64,000 bases of DNA from CAVVSQ01 sp963848825 (GCA_963848825.1 CAWKFA010000017.1:186001-250000); one strand, 5' to 3'. Shown: positions 37,661-46,783, counted from the stretch's first letter. Notes: generated by a model from the sequence alone, not told the origin. Made by a program: numbers and translations.

Positions 37661-38086
37661 TGCAGCCACAGTGCTAGCACTTGTCGTGGCATCATAGGTT
37701 TTCGTAAGCGGTTGGGCCGGGACCGTCAGTAATGCCGGATTGATGGAACCGGTGCCATTATTGACGGTGGCCACGGTATAGTTGTTGCCTCCGTTGCCGT
37801 CGTTGACAGTGTAACCAGGCGTCAGAACGCCCGGCGCAAACTCGCTGATTGTTCCAGCACGGCTATCAGCGACGAAAACGTCACCGTGGCCGTCGATGGC
37901 CAAAGCCTGCGCAGCGGTCAGGCCGCTCAGGACGGCGTATGGAGTCGTTGCGCCTGGGGCATACTTACTCACCGTAGCGCTATTCAAAGCTGGTAACGTA
38001 GAGGTTGCCGCTACTATCAAAGGCCATGCCTTGCGGCGAGTTAAGGCCAAGAAGAGTGGCGCTTGCGTCGAGAGCACCGGGCGCAA
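37496..38086 (-). CDS. Giant surface protein, piece 4: end of propeller 2, MBG, start of propeller 3
   Basis: Meaningful from about 37985 ('NSATVSKYAPGATTPYAVLS'). It holds the last blade of propeller 2 ('ALAIDGHGDVFVADSRAGTI'), the resumed MBG 'GYTVNDGNGGNNYTVATVNN', the next MBG start 'PLTKTYDATTSASTVA' and, within it, blade 1 of propeller 3 ('KALAVDPSGNLFVAYAGNSV'). The frame shifts at about 37545, where the other frame reads 'AKFAPGATNPSANLSG'. Confidence 0.75.
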   Translation of the reverse strand: MRPVLSTQAPLFLALTRRKAWPLIVAATSTLPALNSATVSKYAPGATTPYAVLSGLTAAQALAIDGHGDVFVADSRAGTISEFAPGVLTPGYTVNDGNGGNNYTVATVNNGTGSINPALLTVPAQPLTKTYDATTSASTVAANTGGFGIGLFAQPGPKALAVDPSGNLFVAYAGNSVQSGSASPSSPQALPIQAPT

Positions 38087-38702
38087 ACATGCTTACCGTA
38101 GTCCCATGGCTCTGGCCGTGTACGTCTTCGCGATTGGACACGAAGAGGTTGCCGGCTTTGTCAAAGATCAACGCATCCGGCCCACCTAGCCCACTTTGCC
38201 GACCGAGCGTAACGTTGGGTTTCGTGGAGCCTGGTGAAAACTTGCTTATAGTGTTGGCGGATACGTTGGCAACATACAAATTACCGGCGGTGTCGAACGC
38301 CAGAGCGACGGGGTAGGATAACCCGGTGAGGGTAGCGTTGGGAGTTGTGGCGCCGGGAGCAAACTTACTAACGGTGTTGGCGGTGGCATTGGCAACAAAA
38401 ACATTGCCGTTGGCGTCGAATGCCAGAGCAGCGGGCCCACTTACTCCGGTTAAAGTAGCGGCAGGTGTGGTGGCGCCGGGAGCGAACTTATACACAGGTC
38501 CGTATTGGATGGCTACAAAGAGATTGCCGCTGCTGTCGAAAGCAAGAGCTTCGCAGGTGCCGGGCAAGGGTATCATAGCACTGGGTACGCTGGCACCAGG
38601 CGGGTAGATACTGAGGCCGCTTGAAGTGCCCACGTAAAGGTTGCCGCTGCTGTCAAACGCAAGTGCTTCAGGGGTTTGAATTCCACTAAGAATGAGATCG
38701 GA
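37814..38702 (-). repeat. NHL-like propeller 2 (seven blades) inside an MBG repeat
   Basis: Seven blades (cores GNLYVGTS, GNLFVAIQ, GNVFVANA, GNLYVANV, GNLFVSNR, GNLYVTSF, GDVFVADS). It is inserted at the same loop of its MBG repeat as propeller 1. The frame breaks in blade 6. Confidence 0.83.
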
Positions 38703-40268
38703 GTTAACGATAATCGCTTTACCAGTCCCGGCATTGTCATTACTATACACCTCCGACAAACCTGAGATGGAATCGATCCCAATGAGTCCAGACACTGTCG
38801 GCGTTGCCGCGGTTGTGATCGTGCCATCATACGTTTTCGTATTCGTCACTGCCGCGATGGTTACCACGGCCTTATTGATCAGCCCTGTCGTGTTGGCAAC
38901 AGCTGTCACTGAGTAGTTGTTGCCGCCATTGCCGTCGTTTATGCTATAACCCGTGGTAAATTTACTGACCGTCCCACCAGTTTTAGAGAATGTCCGATTA
39001 GCCACATAGAGATTGCCGGCAATGTCCAAAGCAAGGGCGTTAGGAGCGCTTAGCCCCGTAAAAGTTACGCTGGCAATCGTGTCGCCCGGCGCGAATCGGC
39101 TTACCGTGTTGTTGCCGAAATTGGCGACATAAACGTTGCCACTCTTATCCAAGGCCAGTGTGTACGGTTCGGAGAGGCCGCCAAGCGAAGCAGTGGGAAC
39201 AAGAGCACCAGGCGCGAACTTGCTGACCGTCGTTCCATAAAGATTGGCGACGTAAAGATTTCCGCTAGCGTCGATGGTGAGTGCATCAGGAACATGCAAT
39301 CCAGTCAGAGTGGCACTTGGCGTTGTGGCGCCTGGACTGAACTTGCTCACGGTCGTGCCGTCGCCATTAATGCCTTCATTGGCGACGTAGAGATTGCCGG
39401 CGCCGTCGAATGTCAGCGCGCTAGGAGCGTTCAACCCCGTTAAGATGGCGCTCGGCGTAGTGGCACCGGGGGCAAACTCGCTCACCGTGCTGTTGCCGCT
39501 GGCGACGAAGAGGTTGCCATTGTGGTCGAACGCCATGGCGCCGTCTACTCCGGTGAGCGTGGCGCTCGGAGTAGTGGCGCCCGGAATAAATTTTATTACC
39601 GCGCCGTTTCCCGACGACAGTCTACCTGAAACGTAGAGGTTGCCACTGGCGTCAAATGTGAGCGCGAAGGCGAGGCTCAATCCCGTTAGGGTGGCGCTGG
39701 GCGTGGTAGTGCCTGGAGCGAACTTACTCACCGTGCCGGTCGCGTAATTGGCAACATAGAGATTGCCGGCGCTGTCAAATGCCAGCGCATCGGGATCGCT
39801 TAGGCCGAGAAGGGTTGAACTGGGCGTAAGACCCGTGTAAACATTCAGCGGCTGGCCTGAACCTGCGTTGGCAATGGCATAAACTTCCGTCAAGCCGCTC
39901 GCCGTATCATCGCCAATCAGACCCGCCACCGTGGGCGTCGCCGTGGCGTTGATCGTCGCATCATAGGTCTTCGTGTTGGTTGTCGCTGTAATAGTCAATG
40001 ATGCCTTATTGATCACACCAGTGGTATCGCTGACCGCCGTCACGGTGTAATCGAAGCCGCCGTTACCATCGTTGACCGTGTAGGCGCTGACGGACAGGGC
40101 CTTGCTCGTACCCGCGTTAGCGTTCGTGTACGCTTCCTTAAGGCCGCTCACAGTGTCCGTACCTATAAGACCTGAAACCGTGGGAACAGCCGTGGCCGTC
40201 GTGGTCGAATCATAGGTTTTCGTGTTGGTCGTCGCGGTAATTTTAAGGGGGGCGGGCGTGACGGCCAT
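37980..40268 (-). CDS. Giant surface protein, piece 3: MBG repeats with propellers 1 and 2
   Basis: 762 residues. Residues 1-87 are a plain MBG repeat ('NTKTYDSTTTATAVPTVSGL', 'YTVNDGNGGFDYTV'). The next repeat starts at residue 88, is interrupted at about 144 after 'AIANAGSGQPLNV' by a complete seven-bladed propeller (to about 440), and resumes 'YSINDGNGGNNYSVTAVANT'. A third repeat starts 'NTKTYDGTITTAATPTVSGL' and is interrupted after 'NDNAGTGKAIIV' by propeller 2, which runs on into piece 4. The frame stops at 37980 because of one extra G in 'TTTGAATAGC'. Confidence 0.8.
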   Translation of the reverse strand: MAVTPAPLKITATTNTKTYDSTTTATAVPTVSGLIGTDTVSGLKEAYTNANAGTSKALSVSAYTVNDGNGGFDYTVTAVSDTTGVINKASLTITATTNTKTYDATINATATPTVAGLIGDDTASGLTEVYAIANAGSGQPLNVYTGLTPSSTLLGLSDPDALAFDSAGNLYVANYATGTVSKFAPGTTTPSATLTGLSLAFALTFDASGNLYVSGRLSSGNGAVIKFIPGATTPSATLTGVDGAMAFDHNGNLFVASGNSTVSEFAPGATTPSAILTGLNAPSALTFDGAGNLYVANEGINGDGTTVSKFSPGATTPSATLTGLHVPDALTIDASGNLYVANLYGTTVSKFAPGALVPTASLGGLSEPYTLALDKSGNVYVANFGNNTVSRFAPGDTIASVTFTGLSAPNALALDIAGNLYVANRTFSKTGGTVSKFTTGYSINDGNGGNNYSVTAVANTTGLINKAVVTIAAVTNTKTYDGTITTAATPTVSGLIGIDSISGLSEVYSNDNAGTGKAIIVNSDLILSGIQTPEALAFDSSGNLYVGTSSGLSIYPPGASVPSAMIPLPGTCEALAFDSSGNLFVAIQYGPVYKFAPGATTPAATLTGVSGPAALAFDANGNVFVANATANTVSKFAPGATTPNATLTGLSYPVALAFDTAGNLYVANVSANTISKFSPGSTKPNVTLGRQSGLGGPDALIFDKAGNLFVSNREDVHGQSHGTTVSMFAPGALDASATLLGLNSPQGMAFDSSGNLYVTSFE
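38949..39836 (-). repeat. NHL-like propeller 1 (seven blades) inside an MBG repeat
   Basis: Seven blades, each with 'DALAFDxxGNLYVAN' and 'TVSKFAPGATTPSATLTGL'. I count seven GNLYV/GNLFV/GNVYV cores. It is flanked by the two halves of one MBG repeat. Confidence 0.85.
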
Positions 40269-40276
40269 GCCGCCAA

Positions 40277-43200
40277 CTAGCGTCCCGGAGCTGCCGCTGA
40301 AGCCGGCGCCGGAGCATAAATCGCCATGACATTGTGAATACCGCCATTGGCCTGGATCACCTGGAGCGCATTGGCGGTCGTAACGAGCGTAAAGAAGGCA
40401 CTCGTGCCGGATACTGTTTCCGCCGTGGTGGCACCGAGATCCACGTTGGCCGACGCATCCACGAAATCCACGAAGGCGCCAGAGGGCGCCAGGCCGCCAC
40501 TGCTGGGGCTCACGGTTGCGATCAAAGTAACCAGCGTGCCGTAAGTCACCATGCTCACGGGTACACCAGCGACAGTAGTGGTAATCGTGGTTGTCGTGCT
40601 TATGGCCCCGGATACCGGCACGGTCGCGCCGGTAGCATTGGACACGGTCGTTACGACGTAGTTATTCCCGTTGTTGCCATCGAGGACGACATAGCCTGGA
40701 TTCACGAACAATGTCTTCCCGGTACCAACACTTGCGTCAGCGTACGACTCGCTCAGGCCAGTCACCGTATCGACGCCCAGTAGACCGGACACAGTGGGAG
40801 TTGCCGCGGCGATCGTGGAATTGTCAAAGACCTTCGTGTTAGTTAACGCCGTGATGGTCAATGCTGCGGGGTTTGTCAGGCCCAGGTTGTTGGTCACGGT
40901 CGTGACCACATAATTGTTGCCGCCATTGCCATCGTTAATCGCGTAGGCGGCAATGCTTAATGCCCTACTCAATCCCGCATTTGCCGAGGCATACACCTCC
41001 GCCAACGATATGACCGCGTCGTTGCCGTAAAGACCTGAAACCGTTGGGATGGCCGCGGCGCTCGTTGTCGAATCATAGGTTTTCGTGTTTGTCGTTGGCG
41101 TAATTGTTAAGGGCGCCGGGCTGATAAGGCCCGTCGCTGACGCCACCGTCGCCACCGAGTAATTGTTACCTCCGTTGCCGTCGTTGATCACGTAAGCCGT
41201 GACGGACAACGTTAGGCCGGTCCCGGTGTTGATTTGTCCGTATGTTTCCGCCAACCCGGTCACCTTGTCCGTTCCTTGCAAACCAGACACCGTCGGCGTC
41301 GCCAGCGCCCTGGTTGTTGAATCATACATTTTCGTGTTGGAAGCCGCGGTAATCGTCAGCGCCGCTTGGGTAATGTTCGCTTTTCCCGTCGGCTGAATTA
41401 CCGTGTAACTGCTCGAATGGCGGCCGATAGCCGCGAATCCGGAACTGGTAACCTGGGTGTTGTTGCCCACGTTTTTTGATGCGAACATTCCCTGCACACT
41501 GGCGATGCTCAAGATAATTGTGTCGCCGGAATAAACGCCCGCTAAGGAAAGGCCAGCCAGATTCAAACTTGCCGATGTCGTTCCGTCATAAACCTTGTTG
41601 TTGGCGAGGTCAAAAGAACTGGCGTTAAAAATCTCCACGGAATACAGCGGTTCATAATCGTCTTGTCCGCCCGCAATCAACACTTGGCCATCAGGTAATA
41701 AAGTCGCGGTTTGGCCTTCCCGACGTGTAGCCATAACACCTGCGGAGGTCCACGTGTTGGTCGCTGGATCATAAAGCTCGGTACCCGGCTGATCCCCATC
41801 ACCGTATTGGCTTGCACCGTAGCCGCCTACGACTAAGACTTGTCCATTCTGAAGTAAAGTAGCCGTATGATTTTTGCGGCTCGCGGACATAGAGCCCGCG
41901 GATATCCATGAGTTGTTTTCGTAATTGTAGACTTCGGCGGTGCCGTCGAACGTCTCCCCACCTGCAACCAGGACCTCCCCAGTTGGTAATAATGTCGCAG
42001 TGTGGCCTTCCCGACCGTCAGCCATCGATGCCGCTTTTGACCATATGTTCGTCGCCGGGTTATAAAGTTCGGTGCTAGGTAAAACATTGTACAAATTAGA
42101 ACCGACGCCACCCGTGACAAGTACTTGTCCGTTCGGCAGCAGCGTGGCCGTTTGGCCTTCCCGACCCGTTGTCATGGAAGCTGCTAAGGACCAGGTATTG
42201 GTCAATGGATTGTACAGCTCCGCACTGGCCAGGCCGCTGTACTGGTTATATTCCCCCCCGGCCACCAACACCTGGCCGTTCGGCAAAAGCGTCGCCGTTT
42301 GATAATGCCGAGAATAAGACATGGAGCCGGCTGATGACCAACTGTTGGTGGCCGGGTTGTACAATTCCGCGCTCGCCAGTGTACCTTGTCCATCGGTGAC
42401 TCCCCCCGTGACCAATACTTGCCCGTTCGGCAGTAAGGTGGCGGTATGAAAAGCTCGGGCCGAAGCCATTGAACCTGCCGAAGACCAGATATTAGTGGGC
42501 GGGTCGTACAAGGCGGCAGCGGCCAATTCAAACCCGTTCTCATAGCCGCCCGCGACCAACACCTTCCCGTTGGGCAGTAAAGTCGCCGTGGCGTCTGCTC
42601 GTGAATTGGCCATGGCAGCGACTGAGAGCCAGCCAGGAGGCGCCACTACCGTTAGAGGCGCCGGCGTCACCAGCATTCCTCCCGCGAGCGTCGCAACACT
42701 ACTGGCAAACCCCACGGCGGGAGAATAGGTGGCAGTGATCGTATGCGCCGCCGCAGAGGCCTCCAGAACTCCCGCCGTCACGAGCGTATAGATCGCGTCA
42801 GCGCCGGATACGGTGGCGGCATAAACCACGCCCAGATCGATGTTCCCGGCGTCGCGAAAGTACACCGAACCCAGCGTAGGCGCGACATTGCCGCTGCTCG
42901 GGGTGACAGTGGCCCACAAGGTGAGTGGCACGCCATATTGAACCGTGCCGACTGCCGAACCGATTGCGCTGGCGTTCACTATGGTTGTCGTCGAAACAGC
43001 AGAAACGGTAGACGGCACTGTGATTACCACGTCGTTGCCATTGCCACCGACATAACTTATCGTAGCGTTCAGACCGGAGCCCAGAAAGTTGGCGATAACG
43101 GCGCCCTCGGGTAGGCCGTTGAATGTACCGATAATAGGGTCGTGCCCGGCATTATTGATGATGGCGAAACTCGAACCTGGTGCCGGTACCAAGGAACCGC

Positions 43201-43762
43201 TGAGCGTAAGACTGACCCCGCTCAGATTGAGGTTTCCCATGATATTCAATTGTCTGTAGCCCGAATCCGGCGTTGTACCGTTAATGGCAATCGCCAAGCC
43301 GGAAGGAGTTCCGAAGCCGAGGCTGCCGGGATAGACGTTGACGTCAGTGCCTACCGTATTTGGCTGAATTGAGCCGGAGCCTGCCGTCAGCGTGATGTTC
43401 GCTCCACCATTCGTAAGAGAGCCCTCGTCAAATACGATGCTGCCTGCGGTTATCAGGTTGACATTCGGCACCTTGGACGCGGTCATGGTGACGGGTGCAC
43501 TGACGGTGATCGTACCAGCGTCGCCATCGCCGATCTCGAGGGCCCCCGCATCGATATTACGCATTTCCGCATCGGAGAGCCCGAGTGGACCGCCGACTGG
43601 GTCAGCGGTTGCGCCCAAATTGATGGATACCCCGGTCGTGTAGGGGCGGATCTCGACCGTACCGCTGCCATTTGCAGTCACCGCTCCAGCCAAGGACATA
43701 CTATTGCCAATCAAGGTGACGCTGCCGCCGTTAGGGCCGCCGGTAATCGCGCGCCTCGGCAA
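40277..43762 (-). CDS. Giant surface protein, piece 2: beta-helix end, Ig-like, kelch propeller, YDG and MBG repeats
   Basis: 1,161 residues. The order is end of the beta-helix (1-165); 'GSSFAIINNAGHDPIIGTFN' with 'ISYVGGNGNDVVITV' (165-250), an autotransporter-associated pattern; an Ig-like domain ('VQYGVPLTLWATVTPSSGNV'); seven kelch repeats (about 377-718); a YDG-type repeat ('NNKVYDGTTSASLNLAGLSL'); three MBG repeats; and a second Ig-like domain ('VTYGTLVTLIATVSPSSGGL'). The frame is lost at about 40300, where restoring one G gives 'APGFSGSSGTLVGGM' and leads into piece 3. Confidence 0.8.
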   Translation of the reverse strand: MPRRAITGGPNGGSVTLIGNSMSLAGAVTANGSGTVEIRPYTTGVSINLGATADPVGGPLGLSDAEMRNIDAGALEIGDGDAGTITVSAPVTMTASKVPNVNLITAGSIVFDEGSLTNGGANITLTAGSGSIQPNTVGTDVNVYPGSLGFGTPSGLAIAINGTTPDSGYRQLNIMGNLNLSGVSLTLSGSLVPAPGSSFAIINNAGHDPIIGTFNGLPEGAVIANFLGSGLNATISYVGGNGNDVVITVPSTVSAVSTTTIVNASAIGSAVGTVQYGVPLTLWATVTPSSGNVAPTLGSVYFRDAGNIDLGVVYAATVSGADAIYTLVTAGVLEASAAAHTITATYSPAVGFASSVATLAGGMLVTPAPLTVVAPPGWLSVAAMANSRADATATLLPNGKVLVAGGYENGFELAAAALYDPPTNIWSSAGSMASARAFHTATLLPNGQVLVTGGVTDGQGTLASAELYNPATNSWSSAGSMSYSRHYQTATLLPNGQVLVAGGEYNQYSGLASAELYNPLTNTWSLAASMTTGREGQTATLLPNGQVLVTGGVGSNLYNVLPSTELYNPATNIWSKAASMADGREGHTATLLPTGEVLVAGGETFDGTAEVYNYENNSWISAGSMSASRKNHTATLLQNGQVLVVGGYGASQYGDGDQPGTELYDPATNTWTSAGVMATRREGQTATLLPDGQVLIAGGQDDYEPLYSVEIFNASSFDLANNKVYDGTTSASLNLAGLSLAGVYSGDTIILSIASVQGMFASKNVGNNTQVTSSGFAAIGRHSSSYTVIQPTGKANITQAALTITAASNTKMYDSTTRALATPTVSGLQGTDKVTGLAETYGQINTGTGLTLSVTAYVINDGNGGNNYSVATVASATGLISPAPLTITPTTNTKTYDSTTSAAAIPTVSGLYGNDAVISLAEVYASANAGLSRALSIAAYAINDGNGGNNYVVTTVTNNLGLTNPAALTITALTNTKVFDNSTIAAATPTVSGLLGVDTVTGLSESYADASVGTGKTLFVNPGYVVLDGNNGNNYVVTTVSNATGATVPVSGAISTTTTITTTVAGVPVSMVTYGTLVTLIATVSPSSGGLAPSGAFVDFVDASANVDLGATTAETVSGTSAFFTLVTTANALQVIQANGGIHNVMAIYAPAPASAAAPGR
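41609..42634 (-). repeat. Seven kelch repeats (one propeller)
   Basis: Seven copies of about 48 residues with the core 'TATLLPNGQVLVAGG' and 'AELYNPATNSWSSAGSM' (GG and Tyr...Trp spacing as in kelch blades). This is enough for one closed seven-bladed propeller. It sits right before 'LANNKVYDGTTSASLN', the first strand of a YDG-type repeat, and after 'PAPLTVVAPP', which normally leads straight into that strand. Confidence 0.85.
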
Positions 43763-45296
43763 CTAGGTTTAGTGCATTACTGCCGCTGCCCTCGATAGCT
43801 GTGATCTGCACGTTGCCGCCGCCGGAACTGATCTCCCCACCAACGTCAACTCCAAAATTATGGGGCCCAACCCCCTGCCCACCTGTCCCGATCACGGTGA
43901 CAGTACCCATGCCGCCCGCTCTTATTCCTAGGCTGGGCACAATTACGCCTTGTGGCGATACTCCTGACCTGGCGACCGACACGCCTACATCGTAATCTTT
44001 GGCAAAACCGAATGTGCCGCCGCTCGTGCCGCCGCCTGTACCGATTACTAAAACGTTTCCGCCAGCCGAACTAATCCCGAAATTGGACCCGCCGATGACG
44101 ACTCCCGAATCGGAACCGATATCGTTAGTAGCCAACCCGCCGCCACCCGTGCCTTGCACCGTTACGTTTCCGATACCGCCAGCGGATATTTGCCCGTCGA
44201 GCTCAACCCCATCGCTGTTTGTACCAGGGCCACCTTGACCGATTACTTGTACGTTTCCGCCTCCCGATGTGACCACCGGCCAATCATTGCTAAAACCTTC
44301 GAACCAAACTCCGTAATCGTTCTCCGAGTTGTCCACTGGTCCGCCAGTTCCCTGGACCATTACGTTACCCAAGCCGCCAGCAGTTACTTTGATGTTGGAA
44401 TCGAGAAGAACGCCTGGGGACGATCCACTTCCTTGACCAGTTAATCGCACGTCCCCTCCCGCGGAGGTGACAAGGCTACCGGAACCGTAGACTGACACAC
44501 CAAAAGCCACGATAGTATTGATCTCGCCGCCGCTACCGCTTATGTCAACGGCTCCCATGCCGCCAATTATGGTAGCGCCGCCGATTGCCACTCCCTCGGA
44601 ATAGCCCGCGTCACCTCCTTTGCCATTGATGGTGATCTCGCCGCTTCCCGTGCTCTGGATGGTGGCGCTATAAATACCGATACCTGTAAAACTCCCGGAG
44701 GTTGGGTTCGTTTGTTGGTTCGCTTGCAAGGTGATATTGCCATTGTGACTGGATATTGTTGCCTGCGGGTTCACTACGATGTTTAACGTGGTGGACACCT
44801 TAAGGTTGAAATCACCGACACTGGAAACACCATTAAAGGAAACAGTGCCGCCCGAATTCACATCGAAGCTGCTAGTAAACGTACCGCCGTTGAAACTGAC
44901 TGTTTTCCCACCCGTGATGCTGATTCCCGTGCTGTATTGGGTCAAGCCTGCGCTGGTAAGCGACAACGTCGAACTGCCCACACCGCTGAACGCGGTCCCT
45001 TGGTTGGCCGGATCGGTGCCACTGGCCGCGGTGAAATTTTTGTCGGAGCTGAAAATGTAACTTGTGCCGTTGGAAACAATGCCCAGATTTTCACTCCCCC
45101 CAAGTAATATGCTCAGACCAGCAGTACCGCCGTCGGAAACTATCGCCGGCGCAAGCCGATCCTCAAGATACTCCAGCCACAGCTGCCTTCGCCGCCGGCG
45201 GCAATGAATGGGTGGCTGTTTTGTCGGGCCTAGCCAGGCTCGGATCAAATCACGAATGTAGCGGAGCGGGAACGTCATGGGGGAAGAGGTGCTCAT
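43731..45296 (-). CDS. Giant surface protein, piece 1 (N-terminus): planctomycete lead and beta-helix
   Basis: Starts 'MSTSSPMTFPLRYIRDLIRA' followed by an Arg-rich stretch and 'LWLEYLEDRLAPAIV', the N-terminal motif common to large exported planctomycete proteins. It continues as a right-handed beta-helix of Gly/Val/Asn-rich rungs ('AGGIGNVTVQGTGGGGLATN', 'GGGNVQVIGQGGPGTNSDGV'), with recurring 'SSGGGNVQ' and 'AGGxGxVTVxGTGG' units of about 30-45 residues, like pectate-lyase or haemagglutinin-type adhesins. One extra base near 43748 ends the frame. Confidence 0.8.
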   Translation of the reverse strand: MSTSSPMTFPLRYIRDLIRAWLGPTKQPPIHCRRRRRQLWLEYLEDRLAPAIVSDGGTAGLSILLGGSENLGIVSNGTSYIFSSDKNFTAASGTDPANQGTAFSGVGSSTLSLTSAGLTQYSTGISITGGKTVSFNGGTFTSSFDVNSGGTVSFNGVSSVGDFNLKVSTTLNIVVNPQATISSHNGNITLQANQQTNPTSGSFTGIGIYSATIQSTGSGEITINGKGGDAGYSEGVAIGGATIIGGMGAVDISGSGGEINTIVAFGVSVYGSGSLVTSAGGDVRLTGQGSGSSPGVLLDSNIKVTAGGLGNVMVQGTGGPVDNSENDYGVWFEGFSNDWPVVTSGGGNVQVIGQGGPGTNSDGVELDGQISAGGIGNVTVQGTGGGGLATNDIGSDSGVVIGGSNFGISSAGGNVLVIGTGGGTSGGTFGFAKDYDVGVSVARSGVSPQGVIVPSLGIRAGGMGTVTVIGTGGQGVGPHNFGVDVGGEISSGGGNVQITAIEGSGSNALNLVAEARDYRRP

Positions 45297-45323
45297 TCTA
45301 GTTCCGGTTTTTTCAACCGGTTG

Positions 45324-45352
45324 ATTTTAAGATTTCCGCGGGCTCGCGGCAA
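45324..45352 (-). promoter_or_regulatory. Candidate promoter of the giant gene
   Basis: On the minus strand TTGCCG (45352-45347), 17-base spacer, TAAAAT (45329-45324), 28 bases ahead of the ATG at 45296. A small hairpin (CCGGTT/AACCGG) lies between it and the start. The remaining 45353-45852 stretch holds no gene I can support. Confidence 0.4.
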
Positions 45353-45852
45353 AAGAAAAAAGCCTATATCCCGATTCTTTTGGTCTCGTGCATGTCCCAT
45401 TTTTCGTCCCACGGATGCACATTTACTTGAACCGATTCAGCAATTCGCGGCTAAGATCGATCCAGAGGCAGCGAAGAAAATGGCGAAGCGAATCAGAAAC
45501 GGTCTTTCCTCCAGGTCTGATCGACCGGTTTCCGCCGTCACCTACGGGGTGAGAGTCGCCGCAGCAGTCACACTGGCCAGAATTCATTTTACGAAAATCA
45601 GCGGTGGCCAGTGAGTCAATGAACCATGGCCCAGCGGCTTGGATCAAGAAGCAGTGATATAGGTTCGCGGAATTTATGCACGTAAGATCGGCCTGGGGAA
45701 ACCAGGTTACCAAAGTAGGGATGTATTAGACTGGTATCGCCCACATTTTGGCCTCACGTTGCGACCGGGCCCACCTTTGCTGGGCCAAGACGCCGCCAAC
45801 GAAAAAAGGCCCCGCGTGGGGGCCTCGTGGTTAAGATGTGTGGCGTTCGTGC

Positions 45853-46243
45853 CTATCCGTTGACAGCGAACTTGCCGCCGTTCAGTCTTCTGGAACCGGC
45901 CATCCTTGCCCTTGATCTTAATCTCCCGAAGCATTGCGGAATAAAGGGTTGCCTGCGGGGTCGCCCCACCAGGCGAGGTCCAGTAGCCTTTCTTGGACAT
46001 CGCCTCGATCATCTCCATGCAGGTCATCGGCTGGCCGGCCTCCCCGAGCACCTTGGCGGCGGCGTCCAGGGCGCTGACCTTCTTTGGCTTCGGCTCGGCC
46101 TTGGCCTTCGGGGTTTTGGTCTTGGCCGGCGCCACTGTGGTGGCTGTGGCCTCAAGTGGCGGCGCCGGCGTCGCTGCCGCTTCGGCCTCGGTCGCCTTCT
46201 TCGCCTTGGGGGACTTGGTCTGGCTGGTCTTCTTCGCGGACAT
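45853..46243 (-). CDS. HARE-HTH protein with histone H1-like N-terminus (one frameshift)
   Basis: Small putative DNA-binding protein. The first half is Lys/Ala/Pro/Thr-rich ('MSAKKTSQTKSPKAKKATEA', 'APAKTKTPKAKAEPKPKK'), like histone H1 tails. The second half is an HB1/ASXL-type winged helix ('SALDAAAKVLGEAGQPMTCM', 'EMIEAMSKKGYWTSPGGATP', 'QATLYSAMLREIKIKGKDGR'). AAGGAG precedes the ATG at 46243. The raw frame runs on to 45707. One missing base near 45890 restores the usual ending 'GGKFAVNG' and a stop at 45853. Such proteins are common in Planctomycetes; a role in DNA compaction or regulation is inferred. Confidence 0.83.
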
Positions 46244-46783
46244 GGTCGTTCTCCTTTTGGGGAAGGAAACATGGACATGCTGTTCATTAGAATAATCGCG
46301 GCTCTCCATCCTTCCGCAGCCTGCCACGTGGACGCGTCGTGAACTCCAGCCCTGGTCGCTTGGCGGTCGTCTTCGTCCAGGCTTCGTCGTCGTACGGCGA
46401 GCCTCGGAATACGCTGCGCCTGATGGGCTGCACTTCAATGTCGGTCGCGGGGGCGTTAACCCATTTGAGCCAATTTCGCGGGCGAGCTACGGGGCCGCTC
46501 ACAACGTTTGGCGGCGCGCAAGGCGACGTGGGTGCTGCCGCCACGCGAGAGGCGGATGCCAAGGGCGTGTGCAAGACACGGCTGATTTTGCCGGATTTTA
46601 TTGGCGGTGGGTCAGCGCGAGTACGCTTGACACCACCCTACAGGACCGTCAATTCAGGGCGAGTCTTTCCTTGCCGAGGAAGGCGGGCCCCTGGAAGAGC
46701 GGTTCGGATCTCGATTCGTTACCGCTCCTTGGTGCGTGAACCTGCTTCCTTGCCAAAGATCAACCGAAACGGAGCAGCCAAGC

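Larger units (their letters stand above)
36050..41365 (-). repeat. Array of nine MBG-type beta-sandwich repeats
   Basis: Nine units with the consensus 'NTKTYDSTTxAxAxPTVSGL', 'xGxDTVTGLxExY', 'AGTGKTLSVxAYTINDGNGG' and 'NNYSVTTVxNxTGVI'. Units 1-4, 8 and 9 are plain; units 5, 6 and 7 each contain a propeller. An Ig-like domain separates units 3 and 4. Confidence 0.82.
33247..45296 (-). other. One giant secreted/surface protein gene, broken into nine frames
   Basis: All nine minus-strand frames listed below read in order as one protein of roughly 4,000 residues, each junction being repairable by a single-base change. Order from the N-terminus: basic lead with 'LEYLEDRLAPA', beta-helix repeats, an autotransporter-like stretch, an Ig-like domain, a seven-repeat kelch propeller inside a YDG-type repeat, three plain MBG repeats, an Ig-like domain, one plain MBG repeat, three MBG repeats each holding a seven-bladed propeller, two plain MBG repeats, Ig-like/filamin-like domains, a cohesin-like domain, dockerin-like repeats, and a second cohesin-like domain with a low-complexity acidic tail. 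The protein is presumably exported and attached at the cell surface; adhesion is an inference. Confidence 0.75.
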
